Assembly: GCA_029532625.1 (NCBI GenBank)
Contig: JARFXM010000001.1
Coordinates: forward strand, 1,240,001 to 1,304,000
DNA length: 64,000 nt
Direction of reading: 5' to 3'
Source: Lomentospora prolificans
Taxonomy: Eukaryota > Ascomycota > Sordariomycetes > Microascales > Microascaceae
Both the position numbers and the translations under genes were made by a program. Shown here piece after piece: positions 1-12,795 of the stretch (the stretch's first letter is position 1; each line of letters opens with the position of its first letter). The notes below the pieces were generated by a model that saw nothing but the letters and a program-made list of their open reading frames with translations, did not search any database and was not told the origin of the DNA.

Positions 1-3000
1 CATCACTGGTCTCTCTGGCACAAGCGAAACCGACACCAGCCGTCGAAGCTTTGCGCCTCCCACTCCACTAAGTATTCTGAACCCTTCCGACCCAAGTGCA
101 ATCTCGCTCTAAATAAAAAGGTGGTCACCCTTGTTCCGAAGAAGAAGAAGAAGATGGTGATGATGATGATGGCAAGAGATGGAACTGATAAACAAGCTGT
201 GGGTTTTTTTGTAAAACGGAATAGCATAGCCAGCAACATCCCGAGAGTAACCACCATAAACATAAATCATGTAGACTTGAATCCAGCCGCTAGAGCTGAT
301 CCAATCGACCGCCGTAAACAGGAATATTATGAAGGCGACCAAGTTTAATAAGCCTAAAGTTGTTGATTTGCCACAAGAGCTTCTACGGCGAATTGTGGTT
401 AGCTTTCCACTCACTACATAAGTAGTAATGGCGATATTGGGAGCAAACACGGTACCGAAGGAGACTAAAAGGGAGCAAGGGATAATATAGTAGCGACGAG
501 GAGAGGAAAAGTATTAAGTTGGGACCACGGGAGCGGCTTGATGATAAGGGTCAACTGAAACCACCTACACATTCAGTCTAGGCCTCAACATAAAGGAAAG
601 TTGCCCGGAAGTCGGTTCACATTTGCCAGCATTCACTCAGGCCTTAGCTTGCTTGAGGCCTTTGAATTTGCTGCCAACTATGCGGATGAACCGACGCTGG
701 CCTGCATGAGTCGCTTCGAAGTCTTGGGGGCGGTCGAGATCCACGTGAAGGGTATTAAAGACGTATTCCAGTTTCTGGTCCATCTTGTGGGAATGATTTT
801 CAATAGCCGAAATGGAAGCCTTGGGTCTCTCCGCCTTTGCAGACGATAGCGTGATGCACAAGATTCATTCTGGCATAAACTTGTACACGAAATTGACGCT
901 CGGTTTCTATAGGGATAATATGTAATAAACTTCGTCGATCAAGTGTGTGTGGATTTCGGCTTGCTCTCCGCTTAGAACTAAGCTGCGGATTCGGACAAGG
1001 CGAAACGGCCAGCAAGCCAGCTGGAGCATGCATGGGTATTAAATAGAGAGCTTGGGAGATAATGGGAAGACAACATTTAACCAACCCAGCGCGCGCGCAC
1101 ACTCAAGTTCCACCTCCTAATGTTAATATTATTATTTATTAGTTAAAATCACCATGGGGAAGAAGTGAGTGGAGTAGCTTAACTTCTCCTTCTTTTCTAA
1201 CGCGGATTATTAGATCTCGCACACCACACCCTCTGCTCCGGGAGGCCAACTCCATAATAATGTACATGCGTACTCGAAACGCTTTCACCTATTATTGTAT
1301 ACCGTTGCTCAAGGGGAGTTGAATGTTGAATCACGCCCCTGGATCTTTCTAGAGAACCTCCATGTCCCTAACCCACTTGCATCGCTGCCTCCTTCCGGTC
1401 AAGGTTCCCCGCGTGGGCGGAGCGAGAGTGGTTGCTAGGCATGTCGATGAAAACAGCGCTGGCGGGGGCGAGCGGACACCGCCAGCCAGGCGGCCACGCT
1501 CGCTGCTGCCTGATTTTTTGGATTTCGACACGGCAATCCGGTCGTAAAATAGCCCTAGCATCGGAGTTCCCCAAATCTCGTCCGGTCTGGACAAGGGCAA
1601 GACCCAAGTTGAGGCTGGCCTGTTTCTATGACGAATATTACTGCCATGGAAATGGATGGGTTAAGCTATGGCTGTTTCATGGACGCACAAACTTTTGGTT
1701 GCGTCGTATTATAATACTTTGCACGATAATCACGACAACCTCGAGAAAGAGTATGGTGCTCCCTGGTAATACTACATAGCCTGGCTGGCGAGCTCAAATG
1801 TCTAGCGCAAGATCCAGGCGACGGATTTCCGGATGCACACCTTTTTTATCTCTCTTCCGAAGCGACTATACGTACGTTTTTGCGACACAATATTACGCAT
1901 CAGACACTAATGTGAAGTTGATAAAGCCAAAACCAAGTAGAGTTCTACACATTCAATTTTGGATAATATTAATACGACTTGACGTGGTCGGGACTTGTGA
2001 AGACTAACTACCCTTGCTCGAAGCCGTTCTAATCAGAGCGTACCATGATCAATATGATCAGTCACCTCCCCGTGCCTTATTACCATAGTTATCGACAGTT
2101 ACTTCTAATATTATTGTTTCTTACATGTCTCCGTACGCCAGATCTCTTCAATCAAAATTTTTTTTTTTTTTGGATCTATCACGACCTGCTCCTCTCGAGA
2201 TTGAAGTCGCCGCAGTGGAGCAATCAGTAATGTATAGTAGCTTGTGATATACACATCCCCAATTTCATCATCGAGAATCTGACTTTCTGCCATCCAGATT
2301 GAGTGACTCCCACTCTAAACCTGTGTGTGGGTGTGAGCCGCTCTCGAATATCAAGGCACCGCTAATTATTTTAGGCCAGACTGGCTATAACTGAATGATA
2401 TCTCCACAAAGTAGTATGAAATAAGGTCCCATGGATGCTACAAGGAGAGATTGATTCACACTTTAAGGTGTTGCAGAAACTGAAGGTGCCCAGTAAACGA
2501 TCGGCCTGGGACAAAGAGTCTTTGAGCAACGTGGCGGAGCCTGCTCAAGGAGGGCAAAACACAAGGGTTTATTAGAGGCGGGTTAATACAGCGTACACGT
2601 CCCAATCTGGTCATCAGATATTGCCTTTTCCTTCTATAGAACTGAGCAGCCCCGCGAGGGAGGTCACTCTTTTAGGCCATCCCAGATATAGTTGCCATGT
2701 CTGCAAAGTGTAAAAGCGAGTTCGCGGCCTAGTTTTGGGACCTCCTACACCACCATCCGGCCACTTTATCGGCGATATAACCACGTCGACTATCGTCCCT
2801 TTCACTCACATCTTAAGAGGTTCTTACTTAGGTTTAGATGCGAGAGATAGCCAAGGGAGAAAACCATTAACTTTATTAACAGATACCACGCAATGCCACG
2901 ATAGTGGGCCCAGATACGGACGATGTCGCTTACTAGTTGACTGTCTGATATAGCAGAGACTGATACTTCTATAGTAGGAAATAGTGTCTGAAGGAACCTA

Positions 3001-3624
3001 GTCAATATTATAGTGGCCTTGAGGAGGCCGTCTATATCCCTTAGGTGATTTGATGTAGGATGGTGGAAGTTGGCGAGAATGGAGTGAGGGGCGTTGAGTG
3101 ACGCTGTGTATGTGTTCGATATGTGGAAATCCTGCCTCGCCAAGACCTGGAAAGTGTGCCCAAGACGGGGTAGTCGCGCTGAAGATATGTACTCCGTCTA
3201 GCCGAGGGCCTAGAACGTAACGTGGAGTCAAGGCGTTTCGCTACTTGTCGACCTTGAGTCCACTTTGTCAATGGTAGTTCCTCTAAAGAGGAAATTCTAG
3301 GCGGAATTGGTGAGAAGTGACGATATATCGTGGCCAGTTCTACGTGATGAGATGGCTGAGTGGAGCTTCTTCGTATATAGAAGCGTCCTATAGAGACCAT
3401 TAGATGTAGAGATAGGGCTGGTGGCTCATATACTATACCGACTACACCACCATCTTGCCCATGTAATTTTGCGCCCCTAGTCATCTTCTCGGCCTTAACT
3501 CACGTAACAATTTTCAGTATTTGTTTGCTTAGACCTGGATAAAAGCAGGTAACAAGCCTGTATGATAGTCCTTCGAACTCTACCGAAGAATACTTTATAC
3601 TCGCACTCTGGCATACTGGTCGCA
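1..3624. other. Left flank without a convincing gene
   Basis: No reading frame here shows a recognisable domain or a coherent exon chain. A short GAA/GAT triplet run lies near 138-172 and a GC-dinucleotide run near 1069-1080. On the minus strand between about 2800 and 3484, two overlapping frames give protein-like text with a faint resemblance to the RNase H end of a LINE, but frames change and no catalytic set is visible. Treated as intergenic, possibly with old transposon debris. Confidence 0.5.
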
Positions 3625-5930
3625 CTAGACTATCCGTAACGTACGTGTAGGTGCGTTGAGACATGCGGGTACTCGCGAGACATCAAGTAGCCGGAAGTAT
3701 CCGGCCCTCCGAAACGTGTTGTCTTGCCCAGCCGGCACCAAAATAAGTCCGTCAACGGCCTGCGCCGCAGCCCCCTCCCCTGTGCTCACAGCCAAGAGAC
3801 TCAGCTCTTCGTTCTCGTTAGGAAGTTTGTCCAAGGGATCAAGTGATCCAGCGCACAATATCTCTCCGTTTTCTTCAGTCCCATCGTCGCCGTGTAAGGA
3901 GATGTTCTCTTCCATTATGCCACCCCATTCTTCCTCATCTAACAGTTCCCATTTCAGTTGGAACATCTTTCCGCTCACAAGGAGATAACCAGAGTTGACG
4001 GTGCCGAATGCAAAAGTGTCGCTGCGACCTGTATCAACGAACACATCTAATATCTTGAAATGGTACGAAGTTCGCAGCGTCTCGGCGCCAGCAAACTCCT
4101 CAAGTCCCAGGTCTACGATGCGTCCTTCGCAGATGCTTGCCCAACTCCAGCTAGGCGCCAAGTATCCAGTCTTTCGAGCATTTTCAGACATCAACAATGG
4201 GCGTCTCTCGAGCGAGGCCTCGTCCGAGTTGCCGCAGACCCAGTGCAGATCGAGGAATAAACGTTCTTTCCACATGCCGGCCAAGTAGGTCCAGCCAGTC
4301 CTTTCGGAGATGAGAGAGGCGAGAGCGCCGATGGCAGGTAGTTTGTCATTGTAGAAGCCGAGCACCCTCGACCCAAAGTCTTCTCTCGCGGCGAGCCAGT
4401 ACCGATATATGATATCCATGTCACTCTCACAGAGCCTTTGACTGTCGTCACGGAGGATCTTGATGCTCGCAACAGGTCGAAGAACTGAATTTGGGCCCGT
4501 GCCAATGTTCCGCGTGGTGGCACCACAGACCCACATAACACTGGCTTTGGAGAAGATGAGAGATTTGCGGGATAGAAGACGCTCCTGCAGGGTCCATCCC
4601 CGTGAATTTATGGTTTCGCGACTATTTTGATGAACCGAACGAGCGCCGAGCATGATTGAATAGGATATTTCTCCTTGTCCCCCATGAAGTTTGACGGTGA
4701 ATGGGTCAACGTAAAATACTAGGGGATCCAGGGGTTTCAGGAAACCTTCCTCTGAGGACGATGCTGATGCTGCAATAATGGTCAGGGCGCAACCTTGGTA
4801 AATGCTGGACATTTTGGGAAGCTCGTTCGCTTTGTCTACGTCCGAGTCTTGCATGATGCAAAGCGCATCTACCCAGAGGAAGCCATATCCGAGTGCTCTT
4901 GTCACCTCTATGGCGTCTTTGATAGTGCGGGCTAGTTTGCTAGAATCAAGTTGCAAGTGCAGCTCGTCGCGGTTTGAAGAGACAAGCTTGTAGGGCTGGC
5001 TGGGACCCCAGACATAACTGAGAGCGACGTATTCGACAAAGTGATTGAGATCCGCAGACTCAACGAGCTTGGCGTCCCCTCTGTCACCTAATCGGATCAG
5101 TCGGGTCGGACGCGACAACTTGGGCGAAGCGCACTCGTGGTGATCACGGCACTTGTTTAACCACACCTTTGCTTGCTCGATCCATCGAGGCGACGTAGGC
5201 GAGATGATACCCCAGTCCTGAGGGAATATGCCCGACTTAGGCTCTGTATTTAAACGAGGCGAAGTAAATGGCTTAGCCAGACGCGAGCTTTTATCTTCGG
5301 GGCGTTGGATGAGGAACCCTTACCTGGTGAGGACACGTCGAACTTGAGACGGATGCAATCGTCGTCTTCGAGCAAAGAAGGGAAAGGACAACCTTGGAAG
5401 CTCGAGGTAGAAATACCAAGTTTGACCGTAGCCTCGTTGACGAGTGAGTTTTCTGGGTCGCGGTAGAATGCTACCCTCACAATCGCAGTTGAAGTGCAGG
5501 AAGCCCAGTGGGCTTTCCCCCGATCAGCTTCCTTGGATGATCCGTTGTCGTCCCAGTCGCACTTCCCAGATTCCGATGCCTTGTCATCGGCATCTCCATC
5601 ATCCTCCAACTCGGACTCGCCATAAGCAGAGCGGGGGCCAAAGAAATAGTCAAGACTGGTGATACCTTCGCTCAGGAGGACCGCGTTCCCGATGGCGACA
5701 CACCACTGACACCCGGCCAGGAGCGATTCGTGAAGTCTAAAACCTGGTGTAGAGTATTGCTTCTCAAATCGCTGGTCGTCGCGGAGGTCTGACAGCGTCC
5801 TAAGTAGAGCGGTATTCCAGATATCATGCGAGCAGAAGGCGCATTGTCGGCGAGGGATTCCTGCCGGGATTGCACTTGTCCTATCCTTGTTGAACTGGGG
5901 ATTTAGCTGAAAGGTCTTCCACGAGAACAT
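3625..5930 (-). CDS. HET-domain (heterokaryon incompatibility) protein
   Basis: Two exons, 5930-5324 and 5243-3625, joined over an 80-nt GT-AG intron (5323-5244), give 741 residues. HET proteins are cytoplasmic factors that trigger cell death after fusion of genetically different hyphae; their biochemistry is mostly unsettled. Seen here: a cysteine-containing N-terminal region (CAFCSHDIW), an acidic low-complexity stretch, then the HET domain from about residue 274 with YVALSYVWG, GFLWVDALCIMQD and a later GWTLQERLLS. The domain order and length match the common fungal HET architecture. The junction fits because exon 1 ends in phase 1 and the acceptor after TACAG restores GIFPQDWG and WIEQAKVWLNKC, a linker often found before HET domains. 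The start is the first ATG of exon 1. The ligand or partner is unknown. Confidence 0.88.
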
Positions 5931-7845
5931 ATCGAAAGGTGTTTCCAGCTAAAACTAGGCGGGGTAAGTTTGCTAATTGAACTCGGAAGAGGTGCGGTGC
6001 TGCGGCGTCCCTTCGTTTACCTTGGTGCGCCTACTTCTATGTTGCGGACTGCGAGGAGCTTTTCTCGTATTACGACGGATCTGGCCTTTATTTGCGAGCA
6101 CGCCAGCAGGCTTGCGTTACCCCGCTTCGCTTTGAGGAGGCTATCCATTCGATACGATGCTGTGAGATATATTCTGTGAGGAGAAAAAACGTGCCTTTTG
6201 CTCAATATTCTCCGAAAACAGTCACCTGCAGATATGTCCCCTCGACTTCGAGCTCATGCTCAGCTTTACCCACTGTTCTCTTTGGACGGTTTGGAAACAC
6301 ATGCAATATGCACCTTTCTATCCGCCAGTCTTGGCTCTCCAGCTCTAGAAAACTCTCATATCTTTGAGTTCCTCAGCAGAAGTGGCGGGCCGCGTTGCGC
6401 CGGACCCGACACGCTGATTCTGGGAGATACAATAATATTTTGGCTTTTTTCTTATCGCCTTGGCTCACTTTTCAGCCTCCCATTCATATTTGTTCAGTCA
6501 TGATATCTACTACTACTAAGCTCGCCGCACAATCTCAGCTAAGGCACCCGCCACGCTTATCGCCCCAAGAATTCTCAAATATTCCCAACATCACAACAAG
6601 GGACCTGTCTGTGCCTCCCATCCAACCCTATTCCCGCGGCAGAAGCCGATACGTGTGTGTATGTGTGGAAGCTCATAGTCGGCACGAACAATTCTAGTCA
6701 AACTAGATTATAATGCTCGTTCGCGGTATCGATCCTTCCGATTACTCGTAGCGGGTTAGATATCGCCGTAACTATTTTACGCGATTGGGAAGCCCTGAGC
6801 CAAAAGGACCACGAGTGTGCAAGTCTCAGAATGTTTTCATCTTCGTGATATTACTCAATGTTTGGAAATTTTACAGGAGAATGAGCTGCACGATGTTGTC
6901 TCTAATGCTTGATATCAAATTGGGACACAGCCAAAAGTATGGTATTCTGTACACACCATGGCATCTACGAAGTATGTTTGCTTGCTGGCTTGGAGATCTA
7001 CCAGTGTAGTGCCCGCGTCTGCAGCAGTTCTTAGTGGTTCCTTGAAATTAGGCACCCTGCAAGAGGCTTCGATGTGCCGCTCCGCTCGACAACGATCGCT
7101 TCTCACGACCATCGCTCGAATACAAATACCGGCATCGGCGTCGGGCAATGGGCCAGCTCGTCGTTTAGATCTCATAGAATAACAAGATATTTATTCTCAC
7201 TTCAATCTGTAATCTAGAAACATGGCACGGTCCGGAGAAATAGGTAGGTTACTCTCTCCTCGGCAGAAACCCTCAAGATGGAGACTAACACGTCGACGAT
7301 AGTGCCGCCCGGTAGCGCTTATATCTACGCCCCGAACAAGGGAGCAGCGAATTTCTTCACTCTTACCTTTGCGATTTCCTTTGTGCTGCACATCTGGCAA
7401 TGCCAGTGAGTTCTGGCAGATAGTAGTAAAAGTCAAAGGTAATAAATTTATCATCCCTTGGGCAGAAATAAGGCCTATTTAAAGGACACGCGATTTATCT
7501 AGAGGCGCGTGCCGACGGAATACAGAGACAACACTTTTAGACCCCAATTGATGACATCTACTGCAATAACCAGTCTACCGAATTTGTACATTGGTTGGCA
7601 CGATACACCCTCGTATCCAACAATACCGGAGCCGGTTTAGCCAAAGCTGAGCCATCCCTGATCTAGCCTGAGCAACAGACTGAAAATGTCACGTAAGCCC
7701 AAGGCCAAGAAAGATGACCAGATCGCGGGCATATTACAGGAGTAATCATTATTGTTGCTGGTCAGAAATTCTATTAAACCTTGCATTTGGTCGTCCCGTA
7801 TGTTCCCGCTTTTTTTTTTCTCTCTCTCTCTCTCTCTCTCCCTTT
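5931..7845. other. Intergenic, no gene seen
   Basis: About 1.9 kb between the 5' end of the HET gene and the 3' end of the GH51 gene. Only short overlapping frames with no domain signature are visible. It should contain the HET promoter at its left end and the GH51 terminator at its right end. Confidence 0.5.
7810..7841. repeat. T run followed by CT microsatellite
   Basis: A run of T residues passes directly into about ten CT dinucleotides, just beyond the stop codon of the GH51 gene and so probably inside or near its 3' untranslated region. Confidence 0.9.
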
Positions 7846-9729
7846 TCAGCTTCTCTGAATCTTCCAGCGGAGGAGTGTGAAGCTGTGCCTCTCAAACACA
7901 AACATGTTTCCCTGCTCCGGAGTCCAGACGCGCTCATTGATCCTGATAGTCTCCTTTTCCTGGGTATTCACATCCGTCAAGGATGATGCCTCGCCTCCAA
8001 CTTGAAACACTTCAACTGCGTCAGAAAACAAGGGGATGCCGCTTAGCCTCGTTTCGAAGCTCTTCTCCTCATCGAGGTTGACAACGGCGAGATTGACCCA
8101 CTCTCCATCCGTGGCGGCACTGACATCCAGCTTGGGGATATCACAGGTGCTTTGGATCCACTCTGGGCTCGTCTTATTACCCCGATAGGCGTTGCACTGG
8201 ACGTGCACAGCTACACTCTTCCCCCGCATGTACTTGGAAAACAGGAGGAGCGGCCAGTAGGTCGGCTGCTTGTACAGGCCTGTAGGAGAGGTCATCAGGG
8301 GCGAGATGACGTTGACACTTTGGGCCACGGTGGCCATGCCTAGGTCCTTGCAGTTTCGGATAAAGATGTTGAGCCATATGGCCATGGCTAGGGCGTCTGA
8401 AAGGGTGTACTCCTGCTCGGCGCCTTTGTCTCCGGGCGCTCTCTCGGGATCCCAAATGTTCCACTCGTCGAAGCAGATCTTTGGTCGTTGACTAGATCGT
8501 GGTGCCGTAGTAATTCTGCCAATGTCTGGGAATGGCGAAAGATCTATTTCGCACCGAGCTAGATCGATCAGAGCAGAGGTGATTTGGATCGCCCGTTCAG
8601 CAGCGTAGGGGCTGGTAACGTTGGAATAATGCCTTGCGCATGGTCAGCGGAAACGTTGTGGCGGTGGCGGTGACTACAAATATCATGATGGAGAAGAGCA
8701 CGAACGATTTTCCCTGAGAGTAGTAGTGGATTGAGTGCATATCAACCCAGCGGATGCACTCCTGGAGGACGTAGCGGTCCCAGTCCGAGCAGCCATCCCG
8801 GCCGCATAATATCAGCTTGATGGAGGGGTCCTGGAGCTTGAGCGCTGGTACATACATATATGTGAGCGGATGCCCAATGGCTTGAAAAGAAGAAGAGAGG
8901 TGGGAGGGGATTCATCTTTGTGCGCTTACCCTTGGCCCACTGGACCGCCTTCTTGGCATAGTCCTCTTTCGTGTGCTGTTCGACCTGCCTCGGAGGATGT
9001 TAAGCTAGTCCTCGCACGGAAGATGTAATTATCGATACTCAGGCATGCGTTGAAACTCACCACGGCCCCCACATCTCGTTCCCAAGGGCCCAGTATTTGA
9101 CGCCATAGGGCGCCTCATGCCCATTTTTACGGCGCAAGTTGGCGTAGTATGTGTTTTTGTCGCTGTTGCAGTATTCCAGCCAGGCGAGGGCATCCTCGAG
9201 CGTTCCGGTTCCCATGTTGAGGCACAGGTACGGCTCGGCACCGACCTCTTTGGCCCAGGCCATGAACTCGTCGGTGCCGAATTGGTTCGTCTCTACGCCG
9301 TTCCACGCGAGCTCGGGCCTGTAGGGGCGCGATTCCTTGGGGCCGATGCCGTCCTGCCATCTGTAGGTGGCGACAAAGTTACCGCCGGGGTAACGGACAA
9401 CTGGCACGTCGAGTTCCTTGAAACATTCGATGACGTCTTTACGGAAGCCTCTTGAGTCTGAGAGCCCATGCTCGTTCTCTGGATCGTACAGTCCGCCATA
9501 GATGCACCGGCCCATATGCCTAATAATACATACATGTGACCGTGTCAGACGTTGGGTGTCCAGGGTAATAATATTAGGGGCTCGCTTCTAGGGAAACGAT
9601 TTTAATAACTCACTCGGTAAAGCCACCATATATCAAAGGGTCAATGTCTGCAACGGTGTGCGCAGCATTGATGGTAATCGAAGCCGAGCTGGCCTCGTCA
9701 TCGGGAAGTAGTGTAAGGGTCGTCATCAT
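7846..9729 (-). CDS. GH51 alpha-L-arabinofuranosidase
   Basis: Five exons: 9729-9614, 9519-9061, 8988-8930, 8844-8706 and 8632-7846, giving 519 residues with all phases closing. GH51 enzymes release terminal L-arabinose from arabinan and arabinoxylan fragments by a retaining double displacement. The N-terminal IYGGFTE and GRCIYGGLYD mark the start of the barrel. GNEMW carries the acid/base Glu187, and CFDEWN carries the nucleophile Glu314. The C-terminal beta domain ends in FERHSFTLLRW. No signal peptide is seen, so it is probably intracellular like other fungal GH51 proteins of this length. Donors are canonical or near-canonical; the last intron uses GTTCGT. The gene lies next to a Zn2Cys6 regulator and close to a sugar transporter, which suggests arabinose use. 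The start is the first of two tandem ATGs. Confidence 0.93.
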
Positions 9730-10347
9730 CAAGTTGAGCCACAAGGATTTTCTTTTTTCGTGATGGATGATGATAATAATATTATGTCCTATGAGCGATC
9801 AATACGCATGTGCTGGTGCTCATTGATATAAATACGTATTACAGTCACCACCTAATAATAATAGCCACGCTGGATCGTTCAGAATAAATGTGAAGTTAGC
9901 TCCATCCCCTTCAATACACCGCTGGCCAAATTTCTCAACTGAACTGCCGCCGACGGTGGATTACGAAGCTCGAACAACTCGGACCGCGATCGGGGAGTAT
10001 CGGCGGAGGGGAATATCGGCGATTTCCCCATTCGGTTAGTTTTTGAGAATCCATTCGGTGTGGAGATGTGGACACTAAATAATCTAACCAAAAGGTAATA
10101 ATAATACGAATAGTTTACATCCACCGGCGAAAAGGAGGCGATTGATGCATCATTAGCCCTAGCGTTGATCCTATGGCGAAAACCCGCTGGGGCTTCGGCA
10201 GCTGGCTTTCACAATAGTAATAGTCCTTTGGTCGCGTTGTGCTCAAAATCTTGAAATTATTGTATGTAAATGATTTACAATCCACGGACGTCAGAAATCC
10301 CTAATAAGCTTTCACCAAGTAATTACATGTACATACTATACGGGCTA
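9730..10347 (-). promoter_or_regulatory. Probable GH51 promoter with CGG motifs
   Basis: The 618 bp upstream of the GH51 gene, shared with the 3' end of the regulator gene. Seen: CGG/CCG triplets clustered between 9980 and 10035, including CGGACCG at 9980-9986; a direct repeat of TATCGGCG at 9998-10005 and 10014-10021, 16 bp apart start to start; and TTAGCC at 10153-10158, which read towards the gene is GGCTAA, the core bound by XlnR-type regulators. Zn2Cys6 proteins usually bind CGG triplets, so these are candidate operators; binding is inferred only. Confidence 0.35.
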
Positions 10348-12795
10348 CTAATATGAAAAATCCAGTTGTGCACCAAACCTTCGCATCATTGTAAGCATGA
10401 GGTCCAAATCAGGGCTCTCGTGCTTCCAGTTGTCAAGCCACTGCATAACTCTGACGACGGATTGCTTCCATCCGCTCGGCAAGAGCGTTCTGAGAGGTTC
10501 TTCCTCCTGGGCGCGTAGGGCAATGGCAAGGAGATGCAGGGCACTCCGGCTGCAGCTGCGAAGCATGAGCCACGTACCCTGGTGCCGGTGCCAGTGTCCT
10601 TCTTCGCAGATCGCGACGCGTTCCACATCATTTTCCAAGGCGAGGCGTGCCACCCGCAAGGTTTGGGGCCCAATCTGCCCCAGCTGGTTCAGCACGAGTG
10701 CTTTGAGAGCGGGGAAGTACAGCACTTCGCGGATATCGAGCAGGTGACCGCGTAAGATGGCGCGAAGCACGTCGCCTACCGGCTCTGCAGGGTTCCGCGG
10801 GAAGGCCATTGGCGCGGGTAAGGTGTTGTACCACGACTCGAGTTCCCTGTCGAGCCGCTCCACATATTGTACCAGGTGGTGTTCCTCTTGGGCAGTCCAC
10901 CACCCCTTCTTGTTCAAATACCAGCTTAGCGGCTGATAGCGGCTAGACAGGGCGTCGTTCATCATGCGCCGCGTTGCGATTTCGGCCAGGTAGAAGAACC
11001 AGCCCGTCTCGAGTTCGGACCTCCTGCTCTCGGGAAGCTCCGACGTCGAACCCCACGCCCGGGCTATGGTCTCTGGAGGCGAAGGGTAGACGTTGGGATA
11101 GCTCATTTCATTGAGGCTCGATCCTGGCAACGCCAGCTCGGTTCTCAGCTCCCTGCTCGGAAAGCAAAAAAAACATTTCATCCCAGCTTATTAGCGACAT
11201 GTTCTCTCACTTTCTCGTAATAATGATAATAATAATAGAGACGAATTGTAATAAATATTGGCGGGGATCATGGGGCCTTACAGTTCGCTCTTCAGACAGC
11301 TCCAGTAGAGGCTCTCTGCAATGTATCTTTCCGCTTTATTATCTTCAAGGACCATTAGTTGCGCAGTGGAGCCCTGTTCTTGGCCGCCACCGTGGCGTAT
11401 CAACCACGCGAGATACTGGGTACCGGTCTGCGCGAAGCACTTCCAAGCAGCCAGAATTCTCATGGTGGACATCAGGTAGACAGCCGTCAAGAAGCTACAC
11501 TGTACAGCCAGAAGCGAGTTATCATGGTATAGCATGCCGATTCGACGCTGAGCAGCCTGGAAGTAGACTTCGGCCTGAATACGGCGTTCCCGAAGCGCTA
11601 AGGGATCCAATGATTTCTCTAGGCTAGGGTGTGGCGATATGACGCTGATGGCGCACACTAGAAGCTGATGGCCAGCAGTTAGCAAGTAAGCCAGCCGACA
11701 CACGACGCGGGGTTGCAACAGAAGTGCGGGTCGCCGTAATAATATTATTACCTACCACGAGGCAGCTTTTCCCGTCCCACCTCACCCCAGTCTTGGCCAA
11801 GTCCTCGGCATCGGCCCAAAGCTGTTCGATATCCAGGATTGGATTCTTGATGTGATTCGTCGACAAGAAATTGGACACTAGATTCGACATTGTTGTCGGG
11901 TCAATGCTCTGCACGTCGTCGACGAGCGAGCATTCGCTGAGTTCTGCGCTCCGCTGGCCGAGAATCGAGTTGAGGCGCGGGCGCGAGCCGCACCAGTGGG
12001 ATCGAAATACGGGCCAGTCCAAGAGACTCTCGACAGCCATATCTCCACTCTTCTGAATAACATCCGACGTGGGTGGGGTGTCCCGTAAGCTGTTCTTCTC
12101 CACCACCTCGACCACAGCTGGTGGGCTAATAGCAATTTGCGACCCGACCTGCGGGGACGAGCTTAATATCCCATGGGACGACGCATGTCCGTCCTGAGAA
12201 GGTGGAGTAGACAGGAGGTCGGGACATGGAGTAGACAGCAGATTGGAAGTGACCCCGGGTGAGCTCGGCGCAACCCTCTCAGTGACAAGCGTAGTGAGCG
12301 ACCGCTCAAGTTCGCCGATCCGCTGCAGGATGAGTAAGCTTCCCCGATCAAGGCGAGAGTGATCCGAGTCTTGATCGCGGTAAACACATGTCCCACCCGT
12401 CGACTCGCAGAAGCCGCAAATAGGTCGCTTGTTATCGCATTTTGTTTTTCTCGCGCGGCAGACCTGGTGATGTTAATATTTGCCTGCTGCTCTCGTAACT
12501 TTATCGCAACCAACCGGCCAGAAGACCATCGTGACATATTATGACATACCTGGCAAGCGGTTCCAGCTCGGCGGCGACCGTACGATCCAGCGGCCCTTGT
12601 TGCGGGGCTAGGAACCTGGGGAAACATTTGTTGGATTGATTTCTTTTGGTCGGTGTCTGGGGTAATATCGGACGTAACCGCATCGGCAGCATCGCCAGAC
12701 GAGACGGAACGAATCTGATGAATCAATGATGGTCCATCGGCAATACCGCCGATACTGCCCGAAGGTCTTCTTTTATATATGCCAGTACAATACAT
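10348..12795 (-). CDS. Zn2Cys6 fungal transcription factor
   Basis: Four exons: 12795-12550, 12463-11756, 11664-11282 and 11152-10348, giving 713 residues if the first ATG is used. Splicing at 12549-12464 rebuilds the binuclear zinc cluster: cysteines at 81, 84, 91, 98, 101 and 108 with spacing C-x2-C-x6-C-x6-C-x2-C-x6-C. A leucine-containing linker follows (ILQRIGELERSL), then a long middle region resembling the fungal-specific regulatory domain (SCLVLLVCAIS, RRIGMLYHDNSLLAVQCSFLTAVYL, SCLKSELELRTEL). It is a nuclear DNA-binding regulator. Its position between a GH51 gene and a divergent sugar transporter suggests control of arabinose or arabinan genes; that is inference. A TATATAAAAG string lies inside the first codons, so the true start may be the downstream ATG at 12627, giving about 657 residues. 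The third intron (129 nt) is AT-rich. Confidence 0.9.

Noticed and set aside
8633..8720. Suspected frameshift in the GH51 gene between HSIHYYS and NVTSPYAAERA
   Set aside because: A GTTCGT donor in phase 2 at 8705 joins cleanly to the acceptor before 8632 and gives YYSQGKSHYSNVTSP, so the gene is intact.
9879..10124. Minus-strand frame between GH51 and the regulator as a small gene
   Set aside because: No domain, low-complexity start, and it falls in the GH51 promoter with CGG motifs.
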